A DNA stretch of 24,641 nt from NCBI GenBank assembly GCA_964423615.1, contig CAYRFQ010000108.1, positions 1-24,641 of the forward strand, given 5' to 3'. Source of the DNA: CAYRFQ01 sp964423615 (lineage in GTDB: Bacteria; Planctomycetota; Planctomycetia; Gemmatales; Gemmataceae). Numbering within the stretch: the stretch's first letter is position 1; the number at the start of each line of letters is the position of its first letter. The notes beneath the pieces were generated by a model. It saw nothing but the letters and a program-made list of their open reading frames with translations, did no database searches and was not told the origin of the DNA. A program made the position numbers and the translations under genes. Of the stretch, positions 16,415 to 24,641 are shown piece by piece.

Positions 16415-17482
16415 TCACTTGATGTTGGAGATGTCCCAGAGCTTTACTTTGTAATCTTTTCCGACTGTTGCCATGGTATTGCCGTCAGGACTGATACAGA
16501 CAGAGAACACCTCAAAGTAATGAGCGTCGAAGCTGACCTTCTTTTCTCCCGTGAAGAGGTCTCGCAGGTGTACTTTGGCATATCCCCATCTTTTGCCCTT
16601 CCCCTGCGACTGCTTCCACTTGGGACCGAAGCTGCAAAGAGCCAGCAGCTTCTTCTTCGGGCAAATGGCCAGGCAGGAAAAACTCAACTTCGGGTCTTGG
16701 ATCGTTAACCGTGGTTGGTTTGTCAGCGATTCCCAAAGTGTGATCTTCCCGTACATGTCGGCACTTGCAAGGATCTTTCCGTTGGGACTCCATCCGACGG
16801 CGAGAAGGTCCCCCTCATGTCCTTTCAGGCTTGTTCTCAACTTGAGCTGGGGAAAGTTCCAAAGTTTGACTAACGATCCGTCTTCGGAGACGGTCCCCAA
16901 AGCCAGAGTTTTGCCATCAGGGCTGAAGCGAGCACTGAAAACTCCAGACTTCTTCAGAACGGCTTTCCGTTTTCCTGTCGCCACGTCCCAAAACAGGACG
17001 CGGGGGCCTGGTGGCCGGTCTTGGTATTCCATGGCAACCGAAGCGAACGTCTTGCCCTGAGGGTGAAAGACGACACGCAAAATGACTTCTCCCTTGGACA
17101 TCGCTCGTAGCGTCCGGAGTTCTTTTCCCGTCCGGGAGTCCCAGAGCTTGATTGTCTTGCTGTCACAAGAGAGTAACTTCGTGCCATCCGGGCTGAAACA
17201 AACGTCGCTGGCGTAGGACTCATGGGCATCAATGGTCGCCTTGCGTTTCCCGGTGGCTACGTCCCACAGCAGAATTTGTCCCTGAATATATCGCTCCGTC
17301 TCGGGATCGACCTTTCCACCTCCTGTCGCGATTGTCTTGCCGTTGGGATGGAAGCATAGGGAAGAGAACTCTGTATTTTTCCACTCGAGTGTTGCCTTGA
17401 GGCGTTGACCTGGGGTTGGAAGCGTTGAAAGCAAAAACAGGCTCATTGAAGACAGGGCCAGGACGATAGCATCGCGGCGCAT
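16415..17482 (-). CDS. Secreted seven-repeat WD40 protein
   Basis: A 355-aa protein with an N-terminal signal-like segment (MRRDAIVLALSSMSLFLLS) followed by seven WD40 repeats, ending in LLWD (71-74), KLWD (112-115), LFWD (163-166), KLWN (206-209), TLWE (248-251), HLRD (305-308) and KLWD (347-350). Seven repeats would close one beta-propeller, the typical scaffold for protein interaction; no catalytic domain is attached. FSPDGK-type turns (SPDG or HPNG before each third strand) confirm the repeat phase. The start at 17482 has GGAG 7 bases upstream; the in-frame ATG at 17488 is too close to that site, and starting at 17557 would bury the signal. It is convergent with the TPR gene and follows lepA on the same strand by 124 bp. 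The partner is unknown; such stand-alone secreted WD40 proteins are common in planctomycetes. Confidence 0.88.
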   Translation of the reverse strand: MRRDAIVLALSSMSLFLLSTLPTPGQRLKATLEWKNTEFSSLCFHPNGKTIATGGGKVDPETERYIQGQILLWDVATGKRKATIDAHESYASDVCFSPDGTKLLSCDSKTIKLWDSRTGKELRTLRAMSKGEVILRVVFHPQGKTFASVAMEYQDRPPGPRVLFWDVATGKRKAVLKKSGVFSARFSPDGKTLALGTVSEDGSLVKLWNFPQLKLRTSLKGHEGDLLAVGWSPNGKILASADMYGKITLWESLTNQPRLTIQDPKLSFSCLAICPKKKLLALCSFGPKWKQSQGKGKRWGYAKVHLRDLFTGEKKVSFDAHYFEVFSVCISPDGNTMATVGKDYKVKLWDISNIK

Positions 17483-17560
17483 GGGCATTCTCCAGAATGA
17501 GGAGTAATAGGAGAACGAAGTGGATGACTCGACTTTCGACTCGTCCCGGACGAACATTTC

Positions 17561-17608
17561 GAGACGGCCCTCTCAGAATCCCCAGGCGAAGTAGCCCCCG
17601 GCCGTCTC
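17561..17608 (-). terminator. Possible lepA 3' hairpin
   Basis: GAGACGGCC (17561-17569) and GGCCGTCTC (17600-17608) are perfect 9-bp complements. The stem begins inside the lepA stop codon and has a 30-base loop. No T-tract follows in the direction of transcription, so it may be a processing or stability stem rather than a true intrinsic terminator. Confidence 0.35.
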
Positions 17609-19436
17609 ACTCTTCGTCCGTACTCAATACCGCCATGAACGCTTCTTGCGGAATCTCGACAGAGCCGATTTGCTTCATGCGTTTTTTACCAGCAGCTTGC
17701 TTGGCCCAGAGTTTTCGTTTTCGGGAGATGTCACCACCATAGCACTTGGCCGTAACGTTCTTGCGGAGCGCCTTGATCGTTTCGCGAGCGATCACGCGAG
17801 TTCCAATCGCCGCCTGGATGGCGATTTCGAAGAGATGACGATCGATCTCATCTTTGAGCTTCTTGACGAGCTTGCGGCCTCGCTTGTCGGCGAACGCCCG
17901 TGGGACGATGATCGAGAGGGCGTCGACTCGGTTGCCGTGCACGAGGACGTCGAGCCGGACGAGGTCGGCAGGTCGAAATCCGAGTACTTCGTAGTCGAGC
18001 GTGCCATAGCCGTGGGTGACCGACTTGAGCTTGTCGTAAAGGTCATAAATGACTTCTGCGAGGGGCATTTCATAGACCACAGTCGCACGCGTCGTGCTGA
18101 GATATTCCGTTTTGAGAAACACCCCGAGACGGTCCGTACATAGCTTCATGACGTCCCCGATGTTCTCCGACGGGACGATGAACGTAGCTTTCACGAACGG
18201 CTCGCGGAATTCTTCGATATCGCCAGCGTCGGGAACGTCCTGGGGATTGTTGATGATGAGGACTTCGCCATTCTTCTTCTTGAGTTCGTAGGTGACGTTC
18301 GGTGCCGTTTGAACGAGGTTCAACTCGCAGTCGCGTTCCAAACGTTGCTGGATGATCTCGCGGTGCAAAAGCCCGAGGAACCCGCATCGAAATCCAAATC
18401 CGAGCCCTTCGCTGTTCTCCGGCTGGTACGTAAAGCTCGAGTCGTTGAGGTGTAACTTGCCGAGAGCCTCGCGGAGCGCTTCGAAGTCTTTGTTGTCGAC
18501 AGGGAACAGGCCGCTGAAGACCATCGGCTTGGGCTCTTTGTAACCTGGGAATGGTTCGGGCGTCGATTTATAGGCGTCGGTCACGGTGTCGCCGATGTGG
18601 ACGTCTTCGAGTTTCTTGATGGACGCCAAAACGTAACCAACTTGTCCGGCACCCAACTCGGTACAAGGAACCATGTGGGGACGAAACTGTCCGATGTCGA
18701 TGACGTCGTGTTCGGTTCCAGCACGCATCATCTTGATCTTTTGGCCTTTTTCGATCTTCCCTTCGCCGACTCGGACGTAGACGGCAACTCCCTTGTATGA
18801 GTCAAAGTGACAGTTGTAGATGAGAGCCTTGGGAGGGTCTTGGATGTTGCCAGATGGTGGAGGGACACGTTTGATGATGGCTTCGAGGATTTCGTCAACA
18901 CCGATTCCCGTCTTTGCGCTGCAGAGAAGGATTTCGTCGGGATTGATCCCAAAGACTTGATCCATCTCCTCCATGACGGCTTCGGTGCGTGCGTGCGGTA
19001 AATCGATCTTGTTGATGACCGGAACGATCTCAAGATCGTAGTCCAGAGCCAGATACGCATTCGCCACGGTCTGAGCTTGAACCCCCTGGAAGGCATCGAC
19101 CAGAAGGATTACGCCTTCGCAAGCCGCGAGCGATCGCGAAACTTCGTAGCTGAAATCGACGTGGCCGGGTGTGTCGATCAAGTTCAACTCGTATCGGGTC
19201 CCGTCGAGTTCGTAGTCGATCGTGACCGGGTGCATCCGGATGGTGATGCCACGTTCGCGTTCGAGGTCCATTCCGTCGAGCATTTGGTTGCGAAAGTCGC
19301 GTTCTTCGACGGCCTTCGCACGCAACAGGAACTGGTCGGCCAAGGTGCTCTTGCCGTGGTCGATGTGGGCGACGATGGCGAAGTTCCGAATATTTTTTGT
19401 CGGAGTCACGCCACCGGGAATTTGTTTCTTTGCCAT
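17607..19436 (-). CDS. lepA: Elongation factor 4 (LepA), ribosomal back-translocase GTPase
   Basis: Translational GTPase that binds the ribosome and influences initiation and translocation under stress; normally a single-copy housekeeping gene. The 609-aa protein has all G motifs: G1 AHIDHGKST (23-31), G2 RGIT (62-65), G3 DTPGH (88-92), G4 NKID (142-145) and G5 SAKTG (173-177). The EF4-specific C-terminal domain is intact, with AIQAAIGTRVIARETIKAL, AKCYGGDISRKRKLWAKQ and GKKRMKQIGSVEIPQEAF near the end. Length matches the family (about 600). I chose the ATG at 19436 (MAKKQIPGG...), which gives 14 residues before the conserved NIRNF; a GTG at 19493 would add 19 residues with no homology. It shows no functional link to its neighbours. 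Confidence 0.97.
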   Translation of the reverse strand: MAKKQIPGGVTPTKNIRNFAIVAHIDHGKSTLADQFLLRAKAVEERDFRNQMLDGMDLERERGITIRMHPVTIDYELDGTRYELNLIDTPGHVDFSYEVSRSLAACEGVILLVDAFQGVQAQTVANAYLALDYDLEIVPVINKIDLPHARTEAVMEEMDQVFGINPDEILLCSAKTGIGVDEILEAIIKRVPPPSGNIQDPPKALIYNCHFDSYKGVAVYVRVGEGKIEKGQKIKMMRAGTEHDVIDIGQFRPHMVPCTELGAGQVGYVLASIKKLEDVHIGDTVTDAYKSTPEPFPGYKEPKPMVFSGLFPVDNKDFEALREALGKLHLNDSSFTYQPENSEGLGFGFRCGFLGLLHREIIQQRLERDCELNLVQTAPNVTYELKKKNGEVLIINNPQDVPDAGDIEEFREPFVKATFIVPSENIGDVMKLCTDRLGVFLKTEYLSTTRATVVYEMPLAEVIYDLYDKLKSVTHGYGTLDYEVLGFRPADLVRLDVLVHGNRVDALSIIVPRAFADKRGRKLVKKLKDEIDRHLFEIAIQAAIGTRVIARETIKALRKNVTAKCYGGDISRKRKLWAKQAAGKKRMKQIGSVEIPQEAFMAVLSTDEE

Positions 19437-19774
19437 GTGCTCAGCGATGGTACTCGAAAAAGAAGACAACCTGCCGATTGCGGCGGGGCTCACTACTCAT
19501 TGTTATTCTAGATAGCTTAGCAAATTGGCCTGACTGGGTGTAGGCGAGAACGACCGGAACGACCGCCATGAAAGCACGGAAGCTCGATGCTTCTTTCGAA
19601 AGCCGAAACATAAGACATTTGAAACACTTCTCTTACGTTCGATGTAGATGGCAGTCAGTCATCGACAACCGTTACTCGTGGTCGTGCAACGGCTGTCGAT
19701 GACGATTCAGCAGTGTGGTAAACTCGGCGGTCGTTGACCATTCCGTTTTGGTTATTGCCAGGTGCCTTCGGCTC
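19437..19774. other. lepA upstream region and TIGR03067 3' region
   Basis: No gene is seen in these 338 bases. An AT-rich stretch at about 19497-19525 lies where a lepA promoter would be expected on the minus strand (TAGAAT there is a -10-like candidate without a good -35). The other recognisable element is the large inverted repeat at 19658-19703. Confidence 0.5.
19658..19703 (-). terminator. 16-bp hairpin downstream of the TIGR03067 gene
   Basis: Arms 19658-19673 and 19688-19703 are complementary over 16 positions with one exception and a 14-base loop. The exception is an A-C mismatch if the plus strand is transcribed but a G-U pair in minus-strand RNA, so the fold is fully paired only in the transcript of the gene that ends 72 bases away. 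That favours a 3' structure for the minus-strand gene. It lacks a following T-tract. Confidence 0.5.
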
Positions 19775-20230
19775 TTATTGCTTTTTCACTCGCTTGAGGA
19801 CGACCATTCCTCGCTTGGAACCTTTCGGAGCAGAAAACGTCGTTGGACGTTTCGCATCCTTGGCGTCCGGCAAGTGATAACAAATCGTGAGAGCATCCTT
19901 TTCGAGTTTGTAGATTCCTTGAACGATTTTTCCTTTCTCGGGTCCAGCTACCGGAGTGATGTTGATTTGGCTTGGCTTCTTGCTGTTGTCGATCGTGTAT
20001 TTATTCACATCGGCTGGTTGGCCCGGTTGGGTAACAGTGATTTCGTTCTCAGCAAACGTGAATTTCAATCGCTGCAAGAAATCCACAGGGGCCGGTTTCC
20101 CAGCTTGGACAGCCTTGATGGGTTTCCACTCTCCCACAAGACCGGTTCCTTTGTTTTCCTGAGCCTGAGTTGGAACAAACAGCACGCTCAAAAGGGTGAC
20201 AACGATCACACCAACTAGACTATTTTTCAT
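19775..20230 (-). CDS. Secreted TIGR03067-family protein
   Basis: Small exported protein (151 aa) of a family that is strongly expanded in Planctomycetes and has no established biochemical function. The signal peptide is clear: MKNS, a hydrophobic core (5-20) and a likely cleavage after TQA (Ala23). The mature domain shows the family pattern: an early GEWKPIKAVQAGKP (33-46), KFTFAENEITV in the middle, KYTIDNSKKPSQIN (77-90), and QGIYKLEKDALTICYHL (104-120) followed by KRPTTFSAP (128-136), a small beta-barrel-like fold. AAGGAG 6 bases before ATG 20230 is an excellent ribosome binding site. It probably forms its own transcription unit between lepA and the glycosyltransferase. Confidence 0.9.
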   Translation of the reverse strand: MKNSLVGVIVVTLLSVLFVPTQAQENKGTGLVGEWKPIKAVQAGKPAPVDFLQRLKFTFAENEITVTQPGQPADVNKYTIDNSKKPSQINITPVAGPEKGKIVQGIYKLEKDALTICYHLPDAKDAKRPTTFSAPKGSKRGMVVLKRVKKQ

Positions 20231-20639
20231 TAGTTACTCCTTGGGTATGGGTGGTGAAACGTAAAAAATCAAAACAGCACAGACTGGGTACACTCAAGAC
20301 GAAGTCCCAAGCTACACCCTGAATTCCATTTCGTGGCGATTGAACGGAAGGATGTCTTCCTACTGGGTTGATCGTGGCGTAGTTACGAATGGACACGAGG
20401 GATCACAAATGACAGTCGTCCCCACAGACGTTAAGAGCCAGGGTGGTTGGGTTCTTGAGTGTAACAAAAAGACCGGTCACATTCTCGGATGAAATGAACT
20501 TATCCAAGAACCGAAGGCCGCAACAAAGCATGGGATTTGAGACGTCGGAACGGGATTGCAGGAGCAGAGAAAGAAGAGACAGCTTGTCGGTGAATGAATT
20601 CGCTGATTCCTTACGAGCAGGGCAGAAACGAATAACGCT
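20231..20639. other. 409-bp intergenic region upstream of the TIGR03067 gene
   Basis: Contains the ribosome binding site of the downstream minus-strand gene (CTCCTT on the plus strand at 20237-20242) and an AT-rich block (about 20264-20278) that may belong to its promoter. I see no convincing gene, intrinsic terminator or repeat in the rest, including just beyond the glycosyltransferase stop. Confidence 0.5.
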
Positions 20640-22271
20640 CTAATACAATCCGTGTTGTGACAATTGATCCGGAAAACCCTGGTATCCATGACACTGACTG
20701 ATGTACCATTCGGCCACCAAGCCGCCGTTGACGTGATGCTGCATTTTCCGGATGTTGTCAATGGAGTCGAAGGCATTGAGCATCTTGTCAGGAATCATTC
20801 CCACGAAGATTACAGTTCGGCCTCGGTACATATCGGGGTGCTTCACCGGATTCGGTTCCCACAAGTCATATTGTGTGTGTCGGCACCCCAAAGGTACACC
20901 GAAATAGTAGATGGCTTTGGTTTCCTGTCCATAGAACGACAGTTCGGCAACGACAGACCAAGAACCACTCGCCACAATAGGTTCGATTCCTTGTTTACGG
21001 AGCTTGCGAACTTCGTGATCGACCTCCGAGGCCAGAAACTGCCAGCCTCGCAAACGGCAAGTCGGATCAACTCGCCGGAGTGGTGTCGGATTCCTGGGCG
21101 TTGGCTCCCCGGCAATTCGAACGAGAACCGGGTAACTCCAACTCGGTTTGTGAATGTGTATTGTCAACGCCAGGCCCAGAAGCGAAACGGCTATCGACCA
21201 AGCAAGGATACTGCTCCTTTGAAATGAGCCACTTCGTTTCCAATAGTGAGCCAACCAGCCCACGCACAGTGGAATGCCTGCGATGTAGGACATGACGGCC
21301 CAGTTGGCTTTGCCTCCTTTGGTCGTGAAACCGAAAGAGAAGAACACCAGAAACGTGACAGCCGACATCCACCACAGATAGCTGTGCTGCGGAGTAACGC
21401 GTTTCCAGGGGGCGTAGTACAGCATGCTCCGGGTCCATACGACGAACCAAAGGCCCATCAACAACCCAAATTGGATTCCGATGAACAACAAGGGACCGTA
21501 CCAATAGACCCTTTGGGAGGAGTCACGTAAACCAGCTACGTGCTTGACGTGATGGAAGCTAATCCAATCGTGTTGCCAGTTCCAAATGATGATGGGCAGG
21601 GACGAGAGCCCAATCAGTAACGACGCCACCCAAAACCCCGGTTTACAGAGTTCCACGCGATGTTTCGGTGACGTTAGTAGAAAGATTCCGAGCGAAGGGA
21701 GCCACAACACCATTGTGTACTTGGCCAAAAGTCCCAACCCCACGGTCAGGCCCGCCCCAACCCAAGCAATCGGTTGCCGACGAAAAAGGGCCAGGTAACC
21801 GAACACCACGGCCCACACCCAGCAGCAACTGTAGGGCGCGTCGATTGTCATCAACGTCGCACCAGCGGAAAGGACCGGAATCGGCAGAAGGATGAGCAAC
21901 GAAAGCCACGCCAACGATTCGCGTTGACAGACCAACGTCACCAGAACATACACCCCCACGAGAAACAGACTCCCGCAAACGATGGCAGGTAGGCGAACGG
22001 CCAGCATTTCCGACCCAACGAGTTGTTCCGAAAGGGGACCGAACAGAAAGCAACTCAGCCGGATGATGTAGGCAACGAGAGGCCCCTTGCTGTAGTAGCT
22101 CCAATCGAGTTTTCGAGTCCAGTCCCAGTAGTGGGCTTCGTCTGGCGCCAGGTCGAGTTCACAGTGGTAGGCCAGATAGATAAATCGCAGGATGGCAACG
22201 CCGACGATGAGTCCACATGCGAGAACTCTCCATACCCATACATTGTCAAGACTTTGTTTCGACGGCGACAT
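20640..22271 (-). CDS. ArnT/PMT-like membrane glycosyltransferase (GT39/GT83 type)
   Basis: Polytopic GT-C glycosyltransferase (543 aa) expected to move a sugar from a polyprenyl-phosphate donor onto lipid or protein at the periplasmic face. The first membrane helix (about 13-34) is followed by the first extracytoplasmic loop with the catalytic acidic pair in LAPDEAHYWDW (Asp44, Glu45) and by SKGPLVAYIIRL; RLPAIVCGSLF (93-103), MTIDAPY (141-147) and LLAKYTMVLWLPSL (171-184) are also typical. I judge about 9-11 membrane helices by eye, then a soluble C-terminal part from about residue 390. The start is uncertain: ATG 22271 (MSPSKQ) gives a normal length, ATG 22292 adds 7 residues, and neither has an ideal ribosome binding site; an open extension up to 22490 looks non-coding. 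Acceptor and sugar cannot be read from the sequence, so ArnT itself is not claimed. Confidence 0.85.
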   Translation of the reverse strand: MSPSKQSLDNVWVWRVLACGLIVGVAILRFIYLAYHCELDLAPDEAHYWDWTRKLDWSYYSKGPLVAYIIRLSCFLFGPLSEQLVGSEMLAVRLPAIVCGSLFLVGVYVLVTLVCQRESLAWLSLLILLPIPVLSAGATLMTIDAPYSCCWVWAVVFGYLALFRRQPIAWVGAGLTVGLGLLAKYTMVLWLPSLGIFLLTSPKHRVELCKPGFWVASLLIGLSSLPIIIWNWQHDWISFHHVKHVAGLRDSSQRVYWYGPLLFIGIQFGLLMGLWFVVWTRSMLYYAPWKRVTPQHSYLWWMSAVTFLVFFSFGFTTKGGKANWAVMSYIAGIPLCVGWLAHYWKRSGSFQRSSILAWSIAVSLLGLALTIHIHKPSWSYPVLVRIAGEPTPRNPTPLRRVDPTCRLRGWQFLASEVDHEVRKLRKQGIEPIVASGSWSVVAELSFYGQETKAIYYFGVPLGCRHTQYDLWEPNPVKHPDMYRGRTVIFVGMIPDKMLNAFDSIDNIRKMQHHVNGGLVAEWYISQCHGYQGFPDQLSQHGLY

Positions 22272-22595
22272 CCTGTCGTCTCTCGTTATCATGAGGCTTT
22301 TGCTACCTTCGCAACCGGAAAACTTGTACGTAAGGCTGCAAGAAAAGTCAAGGGGGGAGTTTGGAGGAGGAATCAGTTGGTGATCCTCATGCCCCAAACT
22401 CGTCCCAGGCTTCTCCCGTCCTGGTGTTCCCTCGAATAATGCGAGTTTTGCGAAACGGCAAAAACTTCCTATCTGCTGGGTTCGTCTCACTTGTACACAA
22501 GTATTGCCCAGCAGGATTTACCCATCGGGCGCCGAACCTGCGACGCCCGACAACCTACTCGGTCTGTCCTCACCCACAGTCACAAGGAGAATCTC
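22272..22595. other. Divergent intergenic region
   Basis: These 324 bases separate the glycosyltransferase (leftward) from the DUF4139 gene (rightward) and must hold both promoters; none is well enough formed to call. Two small symmetric elements are seen: TTTTGC (22446-22451) with GCAAAA (22458-22463), and ACTTGT (22489-22494) with ACAAGT (22497-22502), the latter an operator-like dyad with a 2-base spacer. Confidence 0.45.
22584..22589 (+). promoter_or_regulatory. Ribosome binding site setting the DUF4139 start
   Basis: AAGGAG, six bases before ATG 22596. It decides for the start immediately before the signal sequence and against the longer open frame beginning at 22491. Confidence 0.75.
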
Positions 22596-24467
22596 ATGCG
22601 CAAATGGCTGTTCTTGGCGGGCACCTTATTGCCCTTCACGATCGTTATAATGGCTTGCCAACCATTGGTCTTTGGCACCGTTCCCGGCCAAAACCAACAA
22701 GACGCGAAAGCCAAGACGGAGAAACCTGCTCAGAGCAAGATCGTCGCCGTGACAGTATATCCCAACAGTGCTCTCGTCTCGCGAGAAGTCGTAGTTCCGG
22801 CTGGCCAAGGAACCACCGAAGTGGTCGTATCGCCCCTGCCACCACAAGTCGTCGACAGCTCGCTCTATTCGGAGGGAACGAACGGTGTACGCGTTTTGAG
22901 CACTCGATTCCGAACGCGGCAGGTCAAGGAATCGAGTCGCAAAGACGTTCGAAAACTCCAAGAGGATTATCAAAAACTACAGACGATTTCCCAAGAGTTG
23001 CAAGCCCAGGCCAAGAGCATCGAAGCCAACTTGCAGATGATCTCCAAGCTCGAAAACTTCACCTCCGTAACGTCCGTCAATGCCACCGAAAAAGCTACCC
23101 TCAAGAGTGATCAGGTCATCGAACTGGCCAAGTATGTGATGGAGCAACGCATTGAGAAGACCAAGGAAAAAGTCGCTCTTGAACTCAAAAGTCAACAAAA
23201 CCAGGAGCAGATGAACTTCATCCAACGGAAACTCAACGAGGTGTCTGTCAGCACGACCCGACAGGAACGCGATGCCGTCATACTCGTTGATCGACCCGAC
23301 GGCAAAGGGGGTAAGATTCGGCTGAACTACCTGGTGAGCTCGGTTTCGTGGCGACCGATGTACAAGTTCCGCGAAGTCAAAGGCAAGGAACTCGTCGAAG
23401 TCGATTATCTTGCGTCCCTACAACAACACAGCGGAGAAGATTGGGGAACGGTCGAGTTGACCCTTTCGACCGCCCAACCGATGCTCAATGCGGCCCCACC
23501 GGACCTGCAAAAACTCGAGATTAGCGTCATTGCCCGCAGTTCCGTTCCCCCCGGAACACCAGGATTCCAAGCAGCGGGTGGTGTGCCAACTGACGACGCA
23601 TTCGTCCCGCAGATGCAAAAAAAGGCCCTCGAAGACGCCAAGCGATTGCGTCTCGAAGCCGAGCGCTATGCCCGCCAAAAAGACCTCAAAAACAACAGAA
23701 TGGCTGTCAACAGCGCCGCCGCTCGAGAGCAGTACCAGGAGTTGATGCAAACCAACCGTGACATCGAGCGTGGCACCTGGAGTAAACTCAAGCAGCAGGA
23801 AGGGGTCTTTGCCGAAGGCCCAAGCGTCACTTATCGCTTACCGACTTCTCTGACTGTTCCCTCTCGAAAAGACGATCAAGTCATCGAGGTCGCCAAACTC
23901 AAACTGACTCCCTCGGTCTACTACAAGACGATCCCTGTCTTGAGCCGGAACGTGTACCGACTGGCCAACGTCAAAAACAAGACTGACTATATCCTGCTGC
24001 CTGGCGAGGCCACAATGTACCAAGGAACTGACTTCGTTGGGCACATGCGACTGCCTCTCGTGGCAATCGGCGAACAATTCACCGTTGGCTTCGGAGTCGA
24101 CCCCCAATTGCAAGTCAAGCGGAAGATGTTAGCGAAAACACGAGTTACCCAAGGCGGCAATCAGGTCATTACCTATGACTATCAGATCGGCATCGAAAGC
24201 TACAAAAAGGAACCTGTCCAATTGCAAGTGTGGGACCGTTTGCCGCACACGAGCAACAGCGAACTGGCTGGCGTGACAATCATCAAGACTGACCCGGAAC
24301 TGAGTACAGATCCCGAATACGTTCGGGAGCAAAAGCCGAACAACCTACTCCGGTGGGACCTCAAAGTTCCCGCCATGGTCAACGGAGAAGAAGCCCTCAA
24401 GATCAATTACTCATTCCGTCTGGAACTCGCTCGAGACAAGATCATTTCTCGTTTAGACGCAAAGTAA
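22596..24467 (+). CDS. Exported DUF4140/DUF4139 protein (MuiA family)
   Basis: A 623-aa envelope protein related to the mucoidy-inhibitor MuiA family; biochemical role not established. The N-terminus has a hydrophobic segment (4-20) ending IMAC-Q, so Cys21 could be a lipid-modified residue, although cleavage after VFG (about 27) is an alternative. The DUF4140 domain runs from about 48 (IVAVTVYPNSALVSREVVVP) to 110, with a long coiled coil at about 114-152 and 185-217. The DUF4139 domain runs from about 242 to the end and includes NYLVSSVSWRPMYKFR (244-259), QQHSGEDWGTVELTLSTAQP (276-295) and VWDRLPHTSNSEL (545-557). A second charged helical insert (340-395) splits the DUF4139 domain, as in other members. 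It stands alone and ends in its own terminator. Confidence 0.9.
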   Translation: MRKWLFLAGTLLPFTIVIMACQPLVFGTVPGQNQQDAKAKTEKPAQSKIVAVTVYPNSALVSREVVVPAGQGTTEVVVSPLPPQVVDSSLYSEGTNGVRVLSTRFRTRQVKESSRKDVRKLQEDYQKLQTISQELQAQAKSIEANLQMISKLENFTSVTSVNATEKATLKSDQVIELAKYVMEQRIEKTKEKVALELKSQQNQEQMNFIQRKLNEVSVSTTRQERDAVILVDRPDGKGGKIRLNYLVSSVSWRPMYKFREVKGKELVEVDYLASLQQHSGEDWGTVELTLSTAQPMLNAAPPDLQKLEISVIARSSVPPGTPGFQAAGGVPTDDAFVPQMQKKALEDAKRLRLEAERYARQKDLKNNRMAVNSAAAREQYQELMQTNRDIERGTWSKLKQQEGVFAEGPSVTYRLPTSLTVPSRKDDQVIEVAKLKLTPSVYYKTIPVLSRNVYRLANVKNKTDYILLPGEATMYQGTDFVGHMRLPLVAIGEQFTVGFGVDPQLQVKRKMLAKTRVTQGGNQVITYDYQIGIESYKKEPVQLQVWDRLPHTSNSELAGVTIIKTDPELSTDPEYVREQKPNNLLRWDLKVPAMVNGEEALKINYSFRLELARDKIISRLDAK

Positions 24468-24483
24468 AGTTCCTCACCCTCTC

Positions 24484-24526
24484 CCGAGTTCTCGAACGTC
24501 ATCAGACGTGAGGACTCGGATTTTTT
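24484..24526 (+). terminator. Intrinsic terminator of the DUF4139 gene
   Basis: CCGAGTTCTC (24484-24493) pairs with GAGGACTCGG (24510-24519) with one G-U pair; after a GA bulge the stem continues ACGTC/GACGT around an ATCA loop. Six Ts (24521-24526) follow directly. It lies 17 bases after the stop codon. Confidence 0.9.
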
Positions 24527-24641
24527 GCTTCCCATCTTGTTTCCATTCTGCTTCGAATACAATTGCTCCAGATACACAAGGTCGGATGTAGCTGTCCAAT
24601 CTGTGAAAATCCCTCTTTCCGAATTCGGCCCCATTGCTAAT

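Noticed and set aside
20640..22271. Assignment of the glycosyltransferase as ArnT (aminoarabinose transferase)
   Set aside because: The shared acidic loop motif is common to the whole GT-C superfamily; no aminoarabinose synthesis genes are nearby.

Overview
The window looks like a chromosomal segment of a planctomycete, most likely a Gemmataceae-like lineage. Three features suggest this: a TIGR03067-type secreted protein, a family concentrated in Planctomycetes; an exosortase with a fused EpsI-like domain beside a VPEP-type C-terminal sorting signal; and loosely packed genes of moderate GC separated by spacers of 100-700 bp even inside functional clusters. The phylum call is inference from gene families and style, not from a marker phylogeny.

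Region 1 (1-8967, + strand) is the distal part of a Tad (tight adherence) type IV pilus / type II-like secretion locus. In order it holds the truncated motor ATPase (TadA/CpaF), the two inner-membrane platform proteins (TadB, TadC), a 720-bp gene-poor gap with hairpins, a large outer-membrane secretin (CpaC/RcpA-like), a lipoprotein with a Gly/Phe-repeat tail that may play the CpaD/RcpB role, and a TPR lipoprotein (TadD-like). A perfect 15-bp inverted repeat with A and T flanks closes the locus. No Flp pilin, prepilin peptidase, CpaB or TadZ gene is visible, so those must lie upstream or elsewhere.

Region 2 (about 9000-16270, + strand) is a compact exosortase module: a secreted PEP-CTERM substrate, a single-chain exosortase + EpsI-like (DUF3485) protein with its Cys/Arg/His triad visible, and a 1354-residue TPR protein anchored by one N-terminal membrane helix. 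A perfect 10-bp hairpin lies between substrate and sortase genes. I infer that these three genes work together in sorting and delivering surface proteins.

Region 3 (16415-22271, - strand) holds a secreted seven-repeat WD40 protein, translation factor LepA/EF4, a small secreted TIGR03067 protein and an ArnT/PMT-like membrane glycosyltransferase. These look like independent genes. Region 4 (22596-24467, + strand) is a secreted DUF4140/DUF4139 (MuiA-family) protein, transcribed divergently from the glycosyltransferase and followed by a textbook intrinsic terminator.

I saw no rRNA, tRNA, CRISPR array, insertion sequence, phage gene or plasmid origin. The most unusual material is the self-contained exosortase module with its giant TPR partner, the Gly/Phe-tailed lipoprotein next to the secretin, and the repeat- and hairpin-bearing non-coding spacers in the Tad locus.
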